From assembly GCA_050247235.1 (NCBI GenBank), contig JBFWUN010000008.1, positions 44,792-108,791 of the forward strand: a DNA stretch of 64,000 nucleotides, given 5' to 3'. The notes under the pieces were generated by a model. It worked only from the letters and a program-made list of their open reading frames with translations. It had not been told where the DNA came from and made no database searches. This stretch comes from CAIKBL01 sp050247235 (lineage in GTDB: Bacteria > Pseudomonadota > Gammaproteobacteria > Ga0077536). How positions within the stretch are numbered: position 1 is the stretch's first letter; the number at the start of each line of letters is the position of its first letter. This document shows, piece by piece, positions 48,582-58,097 of the stretch. The translations under genes were made by a program, and so were the position numbers.

Positions 48582-50006
48582 ATGAGCAGCATCAACTACG
48601 ACGAACGCATTCCCAACAACGTGAACCTCGCCGCGGACCGCACGTTGCGGCGCGCGCTCGAGCACTGGCAGCCGCGCTTCCTCGACTGGTGGCGCGACCT
48701 CGGACCGAGTGATTTCGCCGCGAACGACGTCTACCTGCGCACCGCCATCGGCGTCGACGTGGAAGGCTGGGCGAGCTACGGCGAAGTGAAGATGCCGGAT
48801 TATCGCTGGGGCATCTTCCTGGCGGACGCCGTGCCCGACCGGCGGATCGGCTTCGGTGACATGCTCGGCGAACCGGTGTGGCAGCAGGTGCCCGGCGAGT
48901 TCCGCGCGCAGTTCCGTCGACTGATCGTCACGCAGGGTGACACCGAGCCCGCGTCCGTCGAGCAGCAACGCCTGCTCGGCCTGACCTGCCCTTCGCTGTA
49001 CGACCTGCGCAACCTGTTCCAGGTGAACGTGGAGGAAGGACGGCATCTGTGGGCGATGGTCTACCTGCTGCACGCGTACTTCGGACGCGACGGGCGCGAG
49101 GAAGCGGAGGAACTGCTCGCGCGTCATTCGGGCGACGCCGACAAGCCGCGCATCCTCGGCACTTTCAACGAGCCGATCGAGGACTGGCTGTCGTTCTTCT
49201 GCTTCACGTACTTCACGGACCGCGACGGCAAGTACCAGCTGAAGAGCCTCGCGGAATCCTCGTTCGATCCGCTCGCGCGAACCTGCCGGTTCATGCTCAC
49301 CGAGGAGGCGCATCACATGTTCGTCGGCGAGACGGGCCTGTCGCGCGTGATCCGCCGCACGCTCGAACTGATGAAGGAGCTCGGCACCGATGACCCGGCG
49401 GCGATCCGCCGTGCCGGCGGTATCGATCTGCCGCTGCTGCAGCGCTATCTGAACTTCTGGTTCACCTCCTCGCTCGACCTGTTCGGCTCCGAGCTGTCGT
49501 CGAACGCGGCGACAACGTTCGCGAACGGCATCAAGGGCCGTCCGGACGAAGCGCTGTACGAGGACCATCGCTGCACGGACGCGGTGTACGAACTCGCGGT
49601 GCCGACCGCGGATGGCGGGATCGGTACGGAATCCGTGCCGCTGCGCAACGCGATGAACGAGGTGGCGCGCCAGGCCTACGTGAAGGACTGCGAGATGGGC
49701 CTCAAGCGCTGGAACATGATCATCCGCCGCGCAGGCTGCGACGTGCAGCTCACCTTGCCGTCCACGCGCTTCGGCCGTCACATCGGCACGTGGGACGGCG
49801 TCACGACCGATGTCGCAGGCAATCGCATCGACGCGGACACGTACGCGCGCGAACGCGCGAACTGGCTGCCGAGCGACGCGGACAAGGCGTTCGTGAAAAG
49901 CCTGATGCAGCGGGTGGTCGAACCCGGCCGCATGGCCGGCTGGCTCGCGCCGCCCGATCGCGGGATCAACAACCTGCCGGTCGACTACGCATACGTGCGG
50001 CTGTAG
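48582..50006 (+). CDS. boxB: benzoyl-CoA 2,3-epoxidase oxygenase component BoxB
   Basis: A 474-residue class I di-iron monooxygenase that epoxidises benzoyl-CoA using O2. The di-iron ligands lie in NVEEGRHLWAMVYLL (Glu, then Glu-x2-His, near 150) and TEEAHHMFVGE (near 243). LTCPSLYDLRNLFQVN and the C-terminal NRIDADTYARERANWLPSDAD fit BoxB. It normally takes electrons from BoxA, an NADPH-dependent iron-sulfur flavoprotein that is not encoded in this window. GGAG lies about seven bases before the ATG. The 224 bases after it, up to the next gene, hold nothing I recognise. Confidence 0.95.
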   Translation: MSSINYDERIPNNVNLAADRTLRRALEHWQPRFLDWWRDLGPSDFAANDVYLRTAIGVDVEGWASYGEVKMPDYRWGIFLADAVPDRRIGFGDMLGEPVWQQVPGEFRAQFRRLIVTQGDTEPASVEQQRLLGLTCPSLYDLRNLFQVNVEEGRHLWAMVYLLHAYFGRDGREEAEELLARHSGDADKPRILGTFNEPIEDWLSFFCFTYFTDRDGKYQLKSLAESSFDPLARTCRFMLTEEAHHMFVGETGLSRVIRRTLELMKELGTDDPAAIRRAGGIDLPLLQRYLNFWFTSSLDLFGSELSSNAATTFANGIKGRPDEALYEDHRCTDAVYELAVPTADGGIGTESVPLRNAMNEVARQAYVKDCEMGLKRWNMIIRRAGCDVQLTLPSTRFGRHIGTWDGVTTDVAGNRIDADTYARERANWLPSDADKAFVKSLMQRVVEPGRMAGWLAPPDRGINNLPVDYAYVRL

Positions 50007-50230
50007 GAAAGCCTGGCGCGACCACGCCGATCCCGCAGGACCGACCGGGAGAACGCGCGGGCACCAACCCGGCGCACGCGCCCGGCGATGCGCCGTTCTC
50101 CGGCTCCGTGATGGTGCGGATCCGCGTGCCGCGCGCCGTGGGTGCGTCCGACGTGCGGATCCGCTTGGCGGGGCGCGGGACGCATCGCTAAGCTCGTGCC
50201 GTCCCGATCCTCTCCTGTGGAGATCCCGCG

Positions 50231-53062
50231 GTGTCGATCCACGTCGCGCTCGAACATGTGTCCACGTACCGCTACGACCGGCTGGTCAGTCTCGGCCCGC
50301 AGGTCGTGCGGTTGCGCCCGGCCCCGCATTGCCGGACCCGCGTCCTGAGTTATTCGCTGCAGGTGCTCCCGGACGAGCACTTCATCCACTGGCAGCAGGA
50401 TCCCCAGTCGAACTACCTCGCGTCGCTCGTCTTCCCGGTGCGCACGCGCGAGTTCCGCGTGACAGTCTCGCTCGTCGCCGAGATGGCCGTGCTGAACCCG
50501 TTCGACTTCTTCCTCGATCCGGACGCCGAACAGTGTCCGTTCACCTACACCGCGGAGACCGCGCGCGAACTCGCGCCGTTCCTCGCCACCGCCCCCGTGA
50601 CGCCGAAGCTCGCGGAGTTCCTCGCGAGCGTGGACCGCACACCCCGTGGCACCGTGGACTTCCTCGTCGATCTCAATCGGCGCCTGCAGCGCGAGATCGC
50701 ATACCTGATCCGACTGGAACCGGGTGTGCAGACGCCGGACGAAACACTCGCGCGCGGCGCCGGCTCGTGCCGGGACTCGAGCTGGCTGCTGGTCACGATC
50801 CTGCGCCACCTCGGCCTCGCGGCACGGTTCGTGTCCGGCTACCTGATCCAGCTCGCGCCGGACGTGCGGGCGCTCGACGGACCGGCCGGGCCGACCGCCG
50901 ACTTCACCGACCTGCANNNNNNNNNNNNNNNNNNNNNNNNNNNNNNNNNNNNNNNNNNNNNNNNNNNNNNNNNNNNNNNNNNNNNNNNNNNNNNNNNNNN
51001 NNNNNNNNNNNNNNNNCCGCGCGGCGCCACCGCCGCGCTGGCGGAGGCGTTCGCCCGCGCGCTGGCCGAGCGGCTCGGCTGCGACCCGGCGCGCGTGTTC
51101 CCCGCCTTCGAGGACGCGTGGTACTACCTGTGGCGTGAACGCCGTCTGCCGGTGAACGTGGATCCGTTCGACAGCCGCCTCGACGATCCGCTCGAACGCG
51201 CGCGCCTCGCGCGGGTGTTCGGCCAGGGACTCGGCGAGAGCGTGGGCGCGGTGCTGCCGCTCGCCCACGATGGTCACGCGTTCGTGGCGGGCCGCTGGTT
51301 CCTGCGCGACGAACCCTGCCGCCTGCTGCCTGGCGATTCGCCGATGGGTCTGCGCCTGCCGCTCGACTCGCTGCCGTGGGTCGCCGCGGGGGACATCCCG
51401 GCGAGCGTGCCGGCAGATCCGTTCGCGCCGCGGACCGCGCTGGCGCGGCACCACGCCGTGCCCCGTCTGCAAGGTCCGTTCGACCACCCGCCGACGGCGG
51501 CGGAAGAGGCCCCGGCGCCGTTCGAATCGCGCGCCGGGCTGCTGCGCACCGCACTCTGCGTGGAGCCCCGCGGCGGTACCTTGCACGTGTTCATGCCGCC
51601 GCTCACCGAGGTCGCGGCCTACCTCGAACTCGTGGCCCGCGTGGAGGACACTGCGCAGGCGCTGGGCTGCGCGGTCGTCATCGAAGGCTACGAACCGCCG
51701 CGCGATCCGCGCCTCGTGCACCTGCGCGTGACACCGGACCCCGGCGTCCTGGAAGTGAACGTCAATCCCGTCGCCGACTGGCCCGCGCTCGTCGAGCAGA
51801 CCGAAACCGTTTACGACACCGCGCGCGCGACCCGCCTGACGACCGAGAAGTTCATGCTCGATGGCCGCCACACGGGCACCGGCGGCGGCAATCATTTCGT
51901 GCTCGGTGGCGCGTCTCCTGCCGATTCGCCGTTCCTGCGCCGGCCCGACCTGCTCGCGAGCATGGTGGCGTACTGGCACAACCATCCCGCGCTCTCGTAC
52001 CTCTTTTCCGGGCTGTTCATCGGCCCCACCAGCCAGGCACCGCGCGTGGACGAGGCACGGCACGAAGCGGTCTACGAACTGGAGACCGCGTTCCGTGAAC
52101 TCGCGCGCCAGCAGCGTGATGCCGGTGACGTGGCACCGTGGCTGGTCGATCGGCTGTTCCGTCACCTGCTCGTCGACGTGACGGGCAACACGCATCGCGC
52201 CGAGTTCTGCATCGACAAGCTGTACGCACCGGAAGGCGTCGCGGGTCGGCTGGGATTGCTGGAACTGCGCGCCTTCGAAATGCCGCCGCACGCGCGCATG
52301 AGCCTCGCGCAGCAGCTGCTGATGCGCGGACTGGTGGCGAGGTTCTGGCAGCAGCCGTACCGGCCGCACCGCCTGCAGCGCTGGGGGACGGCGCTGCAGG
52401 ACCGCTTCATGCTGCCGCATTTCGTATGGGACGACTTCACCGACGTCATCGCCGAACTGCGCGAGTTCGGCCTGCCGTTTGATGCCGCGTGGTTTGCGCC
52501 GCACGTCGAGTTCCGCTTTCCGCGGCTCGGGGATTGCGTGGCGCGCGGCGTGGAGATCGAACTGCGCAGCGCGCTCGAACCGTGGCACGTGCTCGGCGAG
52601 GAGAACGCGGGCGGCGGCACCGCGCGCTATGTCGATTCGTCGGTCGAACGCCTGCAGGTCAAGGTGCGCGGCCTTGTCGACGGCCGCCACGTCGTCACCT
52701 GCAACGGGCGCAGCCTGCCGTTGCATCCCACCGGCACGGTGGGCGAGGCCGTCGCCGGTGTCCGCTACCGCGCGTGGCAGCCGCCTTCCTGCCTGCATCC
52801 GACGATCGGGGTGCACAGTCCGCTGACCTTCGACCTGGTGGACACCTGGTCCGGCCGCGCGCTGGGTGGCTGCGAGTACCACGTGATGCACCCGGGTGGC
52901 CGCAACTACGCGACATTCCCGGTCAATGCGAACGAGGCCGAGGCACGCCGCCTGGCGCGTTTCTTCCGCTTCGGGCACACGCCGGGCAGCATGCGCGTGG
53001 AAGCGCCGGAGGTGAACGCGGAGTACCCGCTGACGCTGGATCTGCGGCGCACGGACCGCTAA
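50231..53062 (+). CDS. large transglutaminase-like/DUF2126 protein, interrupted by an assembly gap
   Basis: At least 909 sequenced residues in one frame on both sides of a 100-N gap. The N-terminal part has a transglutaminase N-domain (HVALEHVSTYRYDRLVSLGPQ) and core with the nucleophile in GAGSCRDSSWLLVTILRHLG (Cys near 179). The catalytic His and Asp would be in the gap. The C-terminal 650 residues are DUF2126: VNVNPVADWPALVEQTETVYD, KFMLDGRHTGTGGGNHFVLGG, LSYLFSGLFIGPTSQAPRVDEAR, ending YPLTLDLRRTDR. Complete family members are about 1,100 residues, so the real gap is probably several hundred bases. It starts at GTG 50231 and heads the ATP-grasp/Anbu cluster. Confidence 0.85.
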   Translation: MSIHVALEHVSTYRYDRLVSLGPQVVRLRPAPHCRTRVLSYSLQVLPDEHFIHWQQDPQSNYLASLVFPVRTREFRVTVSLVAEMAVLNPFDFFLDPDAEQCPFTYTAETARELAPFLATAPVTPKLAEFLASVDRTPRGTVDFLVDLNRRLQREIAYLIRLEPGVQTPDETLARGAGSCRDSSWLLVTILRHLGLAARFVSGYLIQLAPDVRALDGPAGPTADFTDLXXXXXXXXXXXXXXXXXXXXXXXXXXXXXXXXXXPRGATAALAEAFARALAERLGCDPARVFPAFEDAWYYLWRERRLPVNVDPFDSRLDDPLERARLARVFGQGLGESVGAVLPLAHDGHAFVAGRWFLRDEPCRLLPGDSPMGLRLPLDSLPWVAAGDIPASVPADPFAPRTALARHHAVPRLQGPFDHPPTAAEEAPAPFESRAGLLRTALCVEPRGGTLHVFMPPLTEVAAYLELVARVEDTAQALGCAVVIEGYEPPRDPRLVHLRVTPDPGVLEVNVNPVADWPALVEQTETVYDTARATRLTTEKFMLDGRHTGTGGGNHFVLGGASPADSPFLRRPDLLASMVAYWHNHPALSYLFSGLFIGPTSQAPRVDEARHEAVYELETAFRELARQQRDAGDVAPWLVDRLFRHLLVDVTGNTHRAEFCIDKLYAPEGVAGRLGLLELRAFEMPPHARMSLAQQLLMRGLVARFWQQPYRPHRLQRWGTALQDRFMLPHFVWDDFTDVIAELREFGLPFDAAWFAPHVEFRFPRLGDCVARGVEIELRSALEPWHVLGEENAGGGTARYVDSSVERLQVKVRGLVDGRHVVTCNGRSLPLHPTGTVGEAVAGVRYRAWQPPSCLHPTIGVHSPLTFDLVDTWSGRALGGCEYHVMHPGGRNYATFPVNANEAEARRLARFFRFGHTPGSMRVEAPEVNAEYPLTLDLRRTDR
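50917..51016. other. assembly gap (100 N)
   Basis: A run of exactly 100 N, a conventional placeholder for a gap of unknown size. It hides the catalytic His/Asp region of the transglutaminase domain. Frame continuity across it is coincidental or a product of gap sizing and should not be trusted. Confidence 1.
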
Positions 53063-53104
53063 GTTCCCTCGCGTCCGTTCGATCGCCCCGGAGCCCACGG
53101 CCCC

Positions 53105-55525
53105 ATGCAGCACCTGTTCGCCGATTACGCCGGGGCGCGCGACCGCTACGACGAACTGCTGGCCGACGAACGGCGCCCGCGCGCGCACTGGGCCCGGTTG
53201 TACGAGGAAATCGGCGCGCTTTCCCCCGCCGCGCTGCGCACCCGCCTGGACCTCGTCGCACGCGAGATCCGCGACAGCGGCATCACCTACAACGTCTACG
53301 CGGATCCCCAGGGATTCGATCGCCCGTGGGATCTCGACTGCCTGCCGCTGATCCTGCCGGGCGACGAGTGGGCGCAGATCGAACGCGGAATCGCCCAGCG
53401 CGCGCATCTCCTCGATCGCATCCTGGCCGATCTCTACGGTGCGGCTTCGCTGCATGCACGCGGCCTGCTGCCGGCCGCGATCGTCAAGGGGCATAGCGGC
53501 TACCTGCGCCCGGCCTGCGGCATGCAGGTGCCGGGAGGGGTCTACCTGCACCATTACGCGGCCGATCTCGCCCGGTCACCGGATGGCCGCTGGTGGGTGC
53601 TCGGGGATCGCACGCAGGCCCCGTCCGGCGCCGCCTACGCGCTCGAGAACCGCCTGATGGTGGCACGCATGTTCCCCGAACTGTTCCGCGATCTCGGCGT
53701 GCGCCGGCTCGCGGCCTATTTTTCGGCACTGCGCGACGCGCTCCACCACCATGCGCCGGGCGACGACGGTCCGCCGCTCGTCGTGATCCTGACTCCGGGC
53801 CCGTTCAACGAGACGTACTTCGAGCATTCGTTCCTGTCGCGCTACCTCGGCTTTCCGCTGGTCGAAGGCGGCGATCTCGTCGTGCGCGATGACTGCGTGT
53901 GGCTGAAGACGATCGAGGGCCTCCGCCGCGTGCACGCGATCCTCCGCCGGCAGGACGACGCCTACTGCGATCCGCTCGAACTGCGCGCCGATTCCGCGCT
54001 CGGCATTCCCGGGCTCGCCGAATGTGCGCGGCGGGGCCGGGTGCTGCTCGCGAACGCGCTCGGCGCCGGCGTGCTCGAATCCGGCGCGCTGCTCGGTTAC
54101 CTGCCGCGGATCTGCCGCGCCCTGCTCGGCGAGGAACTGAAGCTGCCGTCGGTCGCGACCTGGTGGTGCGGCGAGCCCGCCGCCCTCGCGGACGCGCTGA
54201 CGAAAATCGCCCGGCTGGTGTTCAAGCCGGCCGATCCCGGCGATGGTTTCGAGCCGGTGTTCGGCCAGGATCTCAAGGGCGATGCGCTGCGCGCGTTCCG
54301 CGATCGCCTGGTGGCCGCGCCGCATCGCTTCGTCGCACAGGAGCTGGTGCGGATATCCCAGGCCCCGAGCTTCGCGCAGGGACCGCGCGTGGGAATGCGC
54401 GGCGTCGGCCTGCGGGTTTTCGCCGTCGCGACGCCCGACGGTTACCGCGTGATGCCCGGCGGGCTCACGCGGGTGTCCACGCACGACGACCCGCGCGTGA
54501 TCTCGAGCCAGCGCGGCGGCAGTTCGAAGGACACCTGGGTGCTGGGCGGCCGCGAGCCGGGGCCGCTCGCGACCCTGCTCAACCGGCCGCAGGCCAAGGG
54601 CACATCGATCGTGTCCTCCCGCGTGGTGGAACACCTGTTCTGGTTCGGCCGGTACGCCGAACGCTGCGACGACACCGCGCGACTCCTGCGCGTGGCGTTG
54701 AACGGTCTCGTGCAGGATCTCGAGCCGACGACGCGGATCCTGGCGCTGCTCGCGGAGAAAGCAGGCATGCAAGGGCCGGTGGCCACATCCACGCGCGCCT
54801 GGTGTGCGGCGGCGACGCTCGACCGCGATCCGGCCGGCCTGCCCGCACAGCTGCGCCAGCTCGCACGCGTCGCGTTCAGCCTGCGCGAACGGATGTCGCT
54901 CGACAACTGGCGCACGATCAATCGGCTGCTGCAGGATCCGGCCGTGGGCCGCACCCTCAGCGTCGCGGAAACGCTGGAGTGGCTGGATCGCGCCATCCTC
55001 GCGCTGATGACGGTGGCCGGCTTCACGCTCGATGGCATGACGCGCGACCTCGGCTGGCGTTTCCTGTCGATCGGGCGGCGGCTGGAGCGCCTTGCGTTCA
55101 CGTGCACTGCGCTCGAGACCGGGTGCATCGCGGCGCCCACGGAGCATCTCGCGTGGCTGCTCGAGCTGTGTGATTCGATCGTCACGTACCGCGCGCGCTA
55201 CACCATGCGCACGGGCTGGCCGGAAGTGCTGGAACTGCTGGTGTTCGACGCCGCGAACCCGCGCTCGGTGATGTTCCAGGTCTACGGTCTGCACGACACC
55301 CTGCAGAAACTCGCCGCCGCGACGGACTATCCCGATGCGGGGCGCTTCACCGCGCTGCTCGAGGCGCTGCGCGCGCTCGCACCGACTGCCGTCGATCCCG
55401 CGGATCCCGCGCTCGCGCACCTGCTGGGGGAACTGCGCGGCGCCGCGTTCGAGTTGAACGACGGGCTCACCGCGCGCTACTTCAGTCACCTCGGGATGAC
55501 CGGGCGGAGTACGCTGGCCTCATGA
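53105..55525 (+). CDS. fused circularly permuted ATP-grasp ligase and alpha-E domain protein
   Basis: An 806-residue fusion. Residues about 1-490 are a circularly permuted ATP-grasp domain (CP_ATPgrasp, formerly DUF404/407): GITYNVYADPQGFDRPWDLDCLPLIL, PDGRWWVLGDRTQAPSGAAYALENR, TPGPFNETYFEHSFLSRYLGFPLVEGGDLVVRD, RVSTHDDPRVISSQRGGSSKDTWVL. Residues about 500-806 are an alpha-E domain starting SSRVVEHLFWFGRYAERCDDTARLL. ATP-grasp enzymes form amide bonds via acyl-phosphates; alpha-E is an all-helical partner of unknown function. It lies 42 bases after the DUF2126 gene and overlaps the next transglutaminase gene (ATGA). The same two domains are encoded as separate genes at 58158-60550. Confidence 0.9.
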   Translation: MQHLFADYAGARDRYDELLADERRPRAHWARLYEEIGALSPAALRTRLDLVAREIRDSGITYNVYADPQGFDRPWDLDCLPLILPGDEWAQIERGIAQRAHLLDRILADLYGAASLHARGLLPAAIVKGHSGYLRPACGMQVPGGVYLHHYAADLARSPDGRWWVLGDRTQAPSGAAYALENRLMVARMFPELFRDLGVRRLAAYFSALRDALHHHAPGDDGPPLVVILTPGPFNETYFEHSFLSRYLGFPLVEGGDLVVRDDCVWLKTIEGLRRVHAILRRQDDAYCDPLELRADSALGIPGLAECARRGRVLLANALGAGVLESGALLGYLPRICRALLGEELKLPSVATWWCGEPAALADALTKIARLVFKPADPGDGFEPVFGQDLKGDALRAFRDRLVAAPHRFVAQELVRISQAPSFAQGPRVGMRGVGLRVFAVATPDGYRVMPGGLTRVSTHDDPRVISSQRGGSSKDTWVLGGREPGPLATLLNRPQAKGTSIVSSRVVEHLFWFGRYAERCDDTARLLRVALNGLVQDLEPTTRILALLAEKAGMQGPVATSTRAWCAAATLDRDPAGLPAQLRQLARVAFSLRERMSLDNWRTINRLLQDPAVGRTLSVAETLEWLDRAILALMTVAGFTLDGMTRDLGWRFLSIGRRLERLAFTCTALETGCIAAPTEHLAWLLELCDSIVTYRARYTMRTGWPEVLELLVFDAANPRSVMFQVYGLHDTLQKLAAATDYPDAGRFTALLEALRALAPTAVDPADPALAHLLGELRGAAFELNDGLTARYFSHLGMTGRSTLAS

Positions 55526-56415
55526 CCTCGTCCGTGCGCTACCGTGTGAGTCACACGACGTTCTACGACTACGATCACCCGATCGGCAGCGGGCGGCATC
55601 TCGCACACCTGTCACCGCGTGAGACTGCCTGGCAGCGGGTGGAGTCGCATACGATCGTGATCAATCCGCCGGCGAACGAGCAGTCTGACGGCATCGACTA
55701 CTTCGGCAACCCGGTGGTGCGCTTCGCGCATGACAGTCCACACCGCACCTTGCGTGTGCAGGCGGAATCCCTCGTCGCGGTGAACTCGCAGACCGGTGAC
55801 TGGACGGCGACCCCTTGGGAACCGTTGACGCGCGATGGCGCGTCGATCCTGCACGCCGATGACCCGGCGCTGACGGAGTTCCGACTGGCCTCGCCACATG
55901 TGCCGATCGTGGCCGCCGCCGCGGCGTACGTGCGTGCGAGCTTCCCGGCGGCGCGACCGCTGCCGGAAGCGCTGACCCATCTCTGCGGACGCATGCGCCG
56001 CGAGTTCGCGTACGACCCGCTCGCGACGACGATCGCCACGCCGGTCGCCGACGTGGCGCGCAACCGGCGCGGCGTCTGCCAGGACTTCGCGCATTTCCTG
56101 CTGAGCGGGCTGCGGGGGCTGGGGTTCGCCGCGCGCTACGTGAGCGGCTATATCGTCAATGTCCGCGCGAAGGACGCGGCGCCGGACACGACGGACGCAG
56201 TGCAGGGCGCGGACTCGTCACACGCGTGGGTCGCCGTGCATGCCGGCGGTGACGCCTGGATCGGATGTGATCCGACCAACGGCAAACTCGCCGACACCGA
56301 GTTCGTGACACTCGGTTGGGGCCGCGATTTCGGCGACGTGACGCCGCTGCGCGGCGTCGTGCTCGGGGCCGGCACGCGCGCACCGGAGGTGGCAGTCCGC
56401 GTCGACCGTCTCTGA
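55522..56415 (+). CDS. transglutaminase-like cysteine peptidase-fold protein
   Basis: A 297-residue protein with the bacterial transglutaminase N-domain (VRYRVSHTTFYDYDHPIGSGRHLAHLSPRE) and core. The triad is complete: Cys in RRGVCQDFAHFLLSGLRGLGF, His in DSSHAWVAVHAGG and Asp in WIGCDPTNGKL. Such proteins cut or form isopeptide or peptide bonds and are partners of ATP-grasp/alpha-E pairs. There is no signal peptide, so it is cytoplasmic. The start overlaps the stop of the ATP-grasp/alpha-E gene, so all three upstream genes form an operon. Confidence 0.92.
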   Translation: MTSSVRYRVSHTTFYDYDHPIGSGRHLAHLSPRETAWQRVESHTIVINPPANEQSDGIDYFGNPVVRFAHDSPHRTLRVQAESLVAVNSQTGDWTATPWEPLTRDGASILHADDPALTEFRLASPHVPIVAAAAAYVRASFPAARPLPEALTHLCGRMRREFAYDPLATTIATPVADVARNRRGVCQDFAHFLLSGLRGLGFAARYVSGYIVNVRAKDAAPDTTDAVQGADSSHAWVAVHAGGDAWIGCDPTNGKLADTEFVTLGWGRDFGDVTPLRGVVLGAGTRAPEVAVRVDRL

Positions 56416-56479
56416 GGCGCGCCGGCCGGCGCGGCGCCATGGTAGGCTGCGCGCCTCAGGTCCCTTCCGGAGATTCAGG

Positions 56480-57349
56480 ATGTCAGACTCGGTGTTCAAA
56501 CTGGGCGTGCTCAAGCTCGGCTGCATCGGCGCCGCCCCGCTGCTCGACCTGCTGCTCGACGAGCGCGCGGATCGCGAAGACCTGGAGGTCAGGGCGTTCA
56601 CCTGCGGCGCCAAGCTCGACCCGGAGTCCTGCGCCCCGCCCACCGAGGCCGTGCTCGCCTACCGGCCCGCGCTCGTGCTGCTGGTGAGCCCGAACGCGGC
56701 ACTCGCCGGCCCCGCCAACGCACGCAAGGCGATCGCGGCGGCCGGCATCCCGCTCATCACGCTGTCCGACGGGCCTTCGAAGAAAGCCTTCTTCAGGAAA
56801 AACGAGGAAGGCAAGCAGGTCATGAACGTTCCGGAGGGTCAAGGCTTCATGATCTTTCCCGCCGACTCGATGATCGGCGCGCGCCGCGAATTCCTGGATC
56901 CGACCGAGATGACGCTGTTCAACGCCGACGTGATCCGGGTGCTCGCGGCCACCGGCGTCTTCCGGCTGGTCCAGCAGGAACTCGACCGGGTGATCGAAGG
57001 CATGAAGCGCGGTGGTGACGTGCCGGCACTGCCCACCCTGACGGTGACGCCGGCACGCGCAGTCACGGCTGGCGGCTTCGCCAACCCTTACGCGGCGGCC
57101 AAGGCCTATGCGGCACTGACGATCGCGGAGAGCGTGTCTGCCGTGACCGCCGACGGCTGTTTCAAGGAACAGGATCCGGCGCGCTACGTGCAGATGGTGG
57201 CGGCCGGACACGAAATGATGCGCAGCGCTGGCCGGCTCGCCGACGAGGCGCGCGAGATCGAGAAGCAGAACGACACCCTGCTGCGCACCCCGCACGGGGC
57301 GAAGGGCGATCCGCGCCGCAAATCACGGCTCGACGCGAAGCCGGAATAG
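56480..57349 (+). CDS. mtd: archaeal-type F420-dependent methylene-tetrahydromethanopterin dehydrogenase (Mtd) homologue
   Basis: A 289-residue protein that looks like the F420-dependent Mtd of methanogens along its whole length: KLGVLKLGCIGAAPLLDLLLDERADREDLEVR at the N-terminus, PADSMIGARREFLDPTEM in the middle, then LFNADVIRVLAATGVFRLVQQ and AAKAYAALTIAES. Mtd uses coenzyme F420 to oxidise methylene-H4MPT in C1 metabolism. It is not related to the bacterial NAD(P) enzymes MtdA/MtdB. The usual length is about 280. GGAG precedes the ATG. It lies 64 bases after the transglutaminase gene and 16 before anbu. Activity and cofactors in this organism are inferred. Confidence 0.85.
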   Translation: MSDSVFKLGVLKLGCIGAAPLLDLLLDERADREDLEVRAFTCGAKLDPESCAPPTEAVLAYRPALVLLVSPNAALAGPANARKAIAAAGIPLITLSDGPSKKAFFRKNEEGKQVMNVPEGQGFMIFPADSMIGARREFLDPTEMTLFNADVIRVLAATGVFRLVQQELDRVIEGMKRGGDVPALPTLTVTPARAVTAGGFANPYAAAKAYAALTIAESVSAVTADGCFKEQDPARYVQMVAAGHEMMRSAGRLADEAREIEKQNDTLLRTPHGAKGDPRRKSRLDAKPE

Positions 57350-57365
57350 ACGCAAGGCGCGCCGC

Positions 57366-58097
57366 ATGACCTACTGCATCGGCATCGCGCTCGAGAAGGG
57401 GCTCGTGTTCTGCTCCGATTCGCGCACGAACGCGGGCATCGACCAGGTCAGCAGCTACAGCAAGATGCATGCCTTCGGCGTGGACGGCGAGCGCCAGTTC
57501 GTGCTGCTGAGCGCGGGCAACCTCGCGACGACGCAGGCGGTGATCAGCCAGCTCCGCCAGGACGTTCGCGCCGGCCCAGGCGGACCGAGCCTGTTCAGCC
57601 TGGGGACGATCACGGAAGTGGCCGACTATATCGGTGATCTCAGCGTCCGCCGGCAGGCGCGCTACCTGGAGGGCGGTCACGCGAGCTTCGACCCGAAGGT
57701 CACGTTCCTCCTCGGCGGACAGATCGCCGGCGAGCCGCCCGCGATCTTCCTGATCTATCCCGAGGGCAACTACATCACGACCTCGCGCGATCACCCGTTC
57801 CTGCAGATCGGCGAGAGCAAGTACGGCAAGCCGATCCTCGATCGCGTGATCACACCCGCGACGAGCATCGAGGCGGCGGCGAAATGCGCCATCGTGTCGA
57901 TGGATTCCACGTTGCGAAGCAATCTCAGCGTCGGCCCGCCAATTGAACTTCGCGTGTACGAGACCGATCGCCTGGAACCCGGACGCTACCTGCGCTTCGA
58001 GGAGGACGACGCCTACCTTCGACTGCTCGCACGCAGCTGGAACCAGAAGCTCATCGAGGCATTCGGCACCTTGCCGGAAATCAGCTGGGAACGGTAA
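57366..58097 (+). CDS. Anbu, proteasome/HslV-related peptidase
   Basis: A 243-residue N-terminal-nucleophile hydrolase. The N-terminus MTYCIGIALEKGLVFCSDSRTNAG is the Anbu signature; after Met removal Thr2 becomes the nucleophile, with Asp and the Ser of SDSR nearby and Lys in YSKMHAFGVDGE. LLSAGNLATTQAVI is also diagnostic. Anbu assembles as open rings or helices rather than the closed HslV double ring, and its substrate is unknown. It occurs with ATP-grasp, alpha-E and transglutaminase genes in many bacteria, as here. AAGG precedes the ATG. It ends right at a 24-bp hairpin repeat. Confidence 0.93.
   Translation: MTYCIGIALEKGLVFCSDSRTNAGIDQVSSYSKMHAFGVDGERQFVLLSAGNLATTQAVISQLRQDVRAGPGGPSLFSLGTITEVADYIGDLSVRRQARYLEGGHASFDPKVTFLLGGQIAGEPPAIFLIYPEGNYITTSRDHPFLQIGESKYGKPILDRVITPATSIEAAAKCAIVSMDSTLRSNLSVGPPIELRVYETDRLEPGRYLRFEEDDAYLRLLARSWNQKLIEAFGTLPEISWER

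Noticed and set aside
49985..53554. Very long minus strand ORF through the DUF2126 region
   Set aside because: It spans the N gap and is the antisense of clearly recognisable transglutaminase, DUF2126 and ATP-grasp coding sequence.
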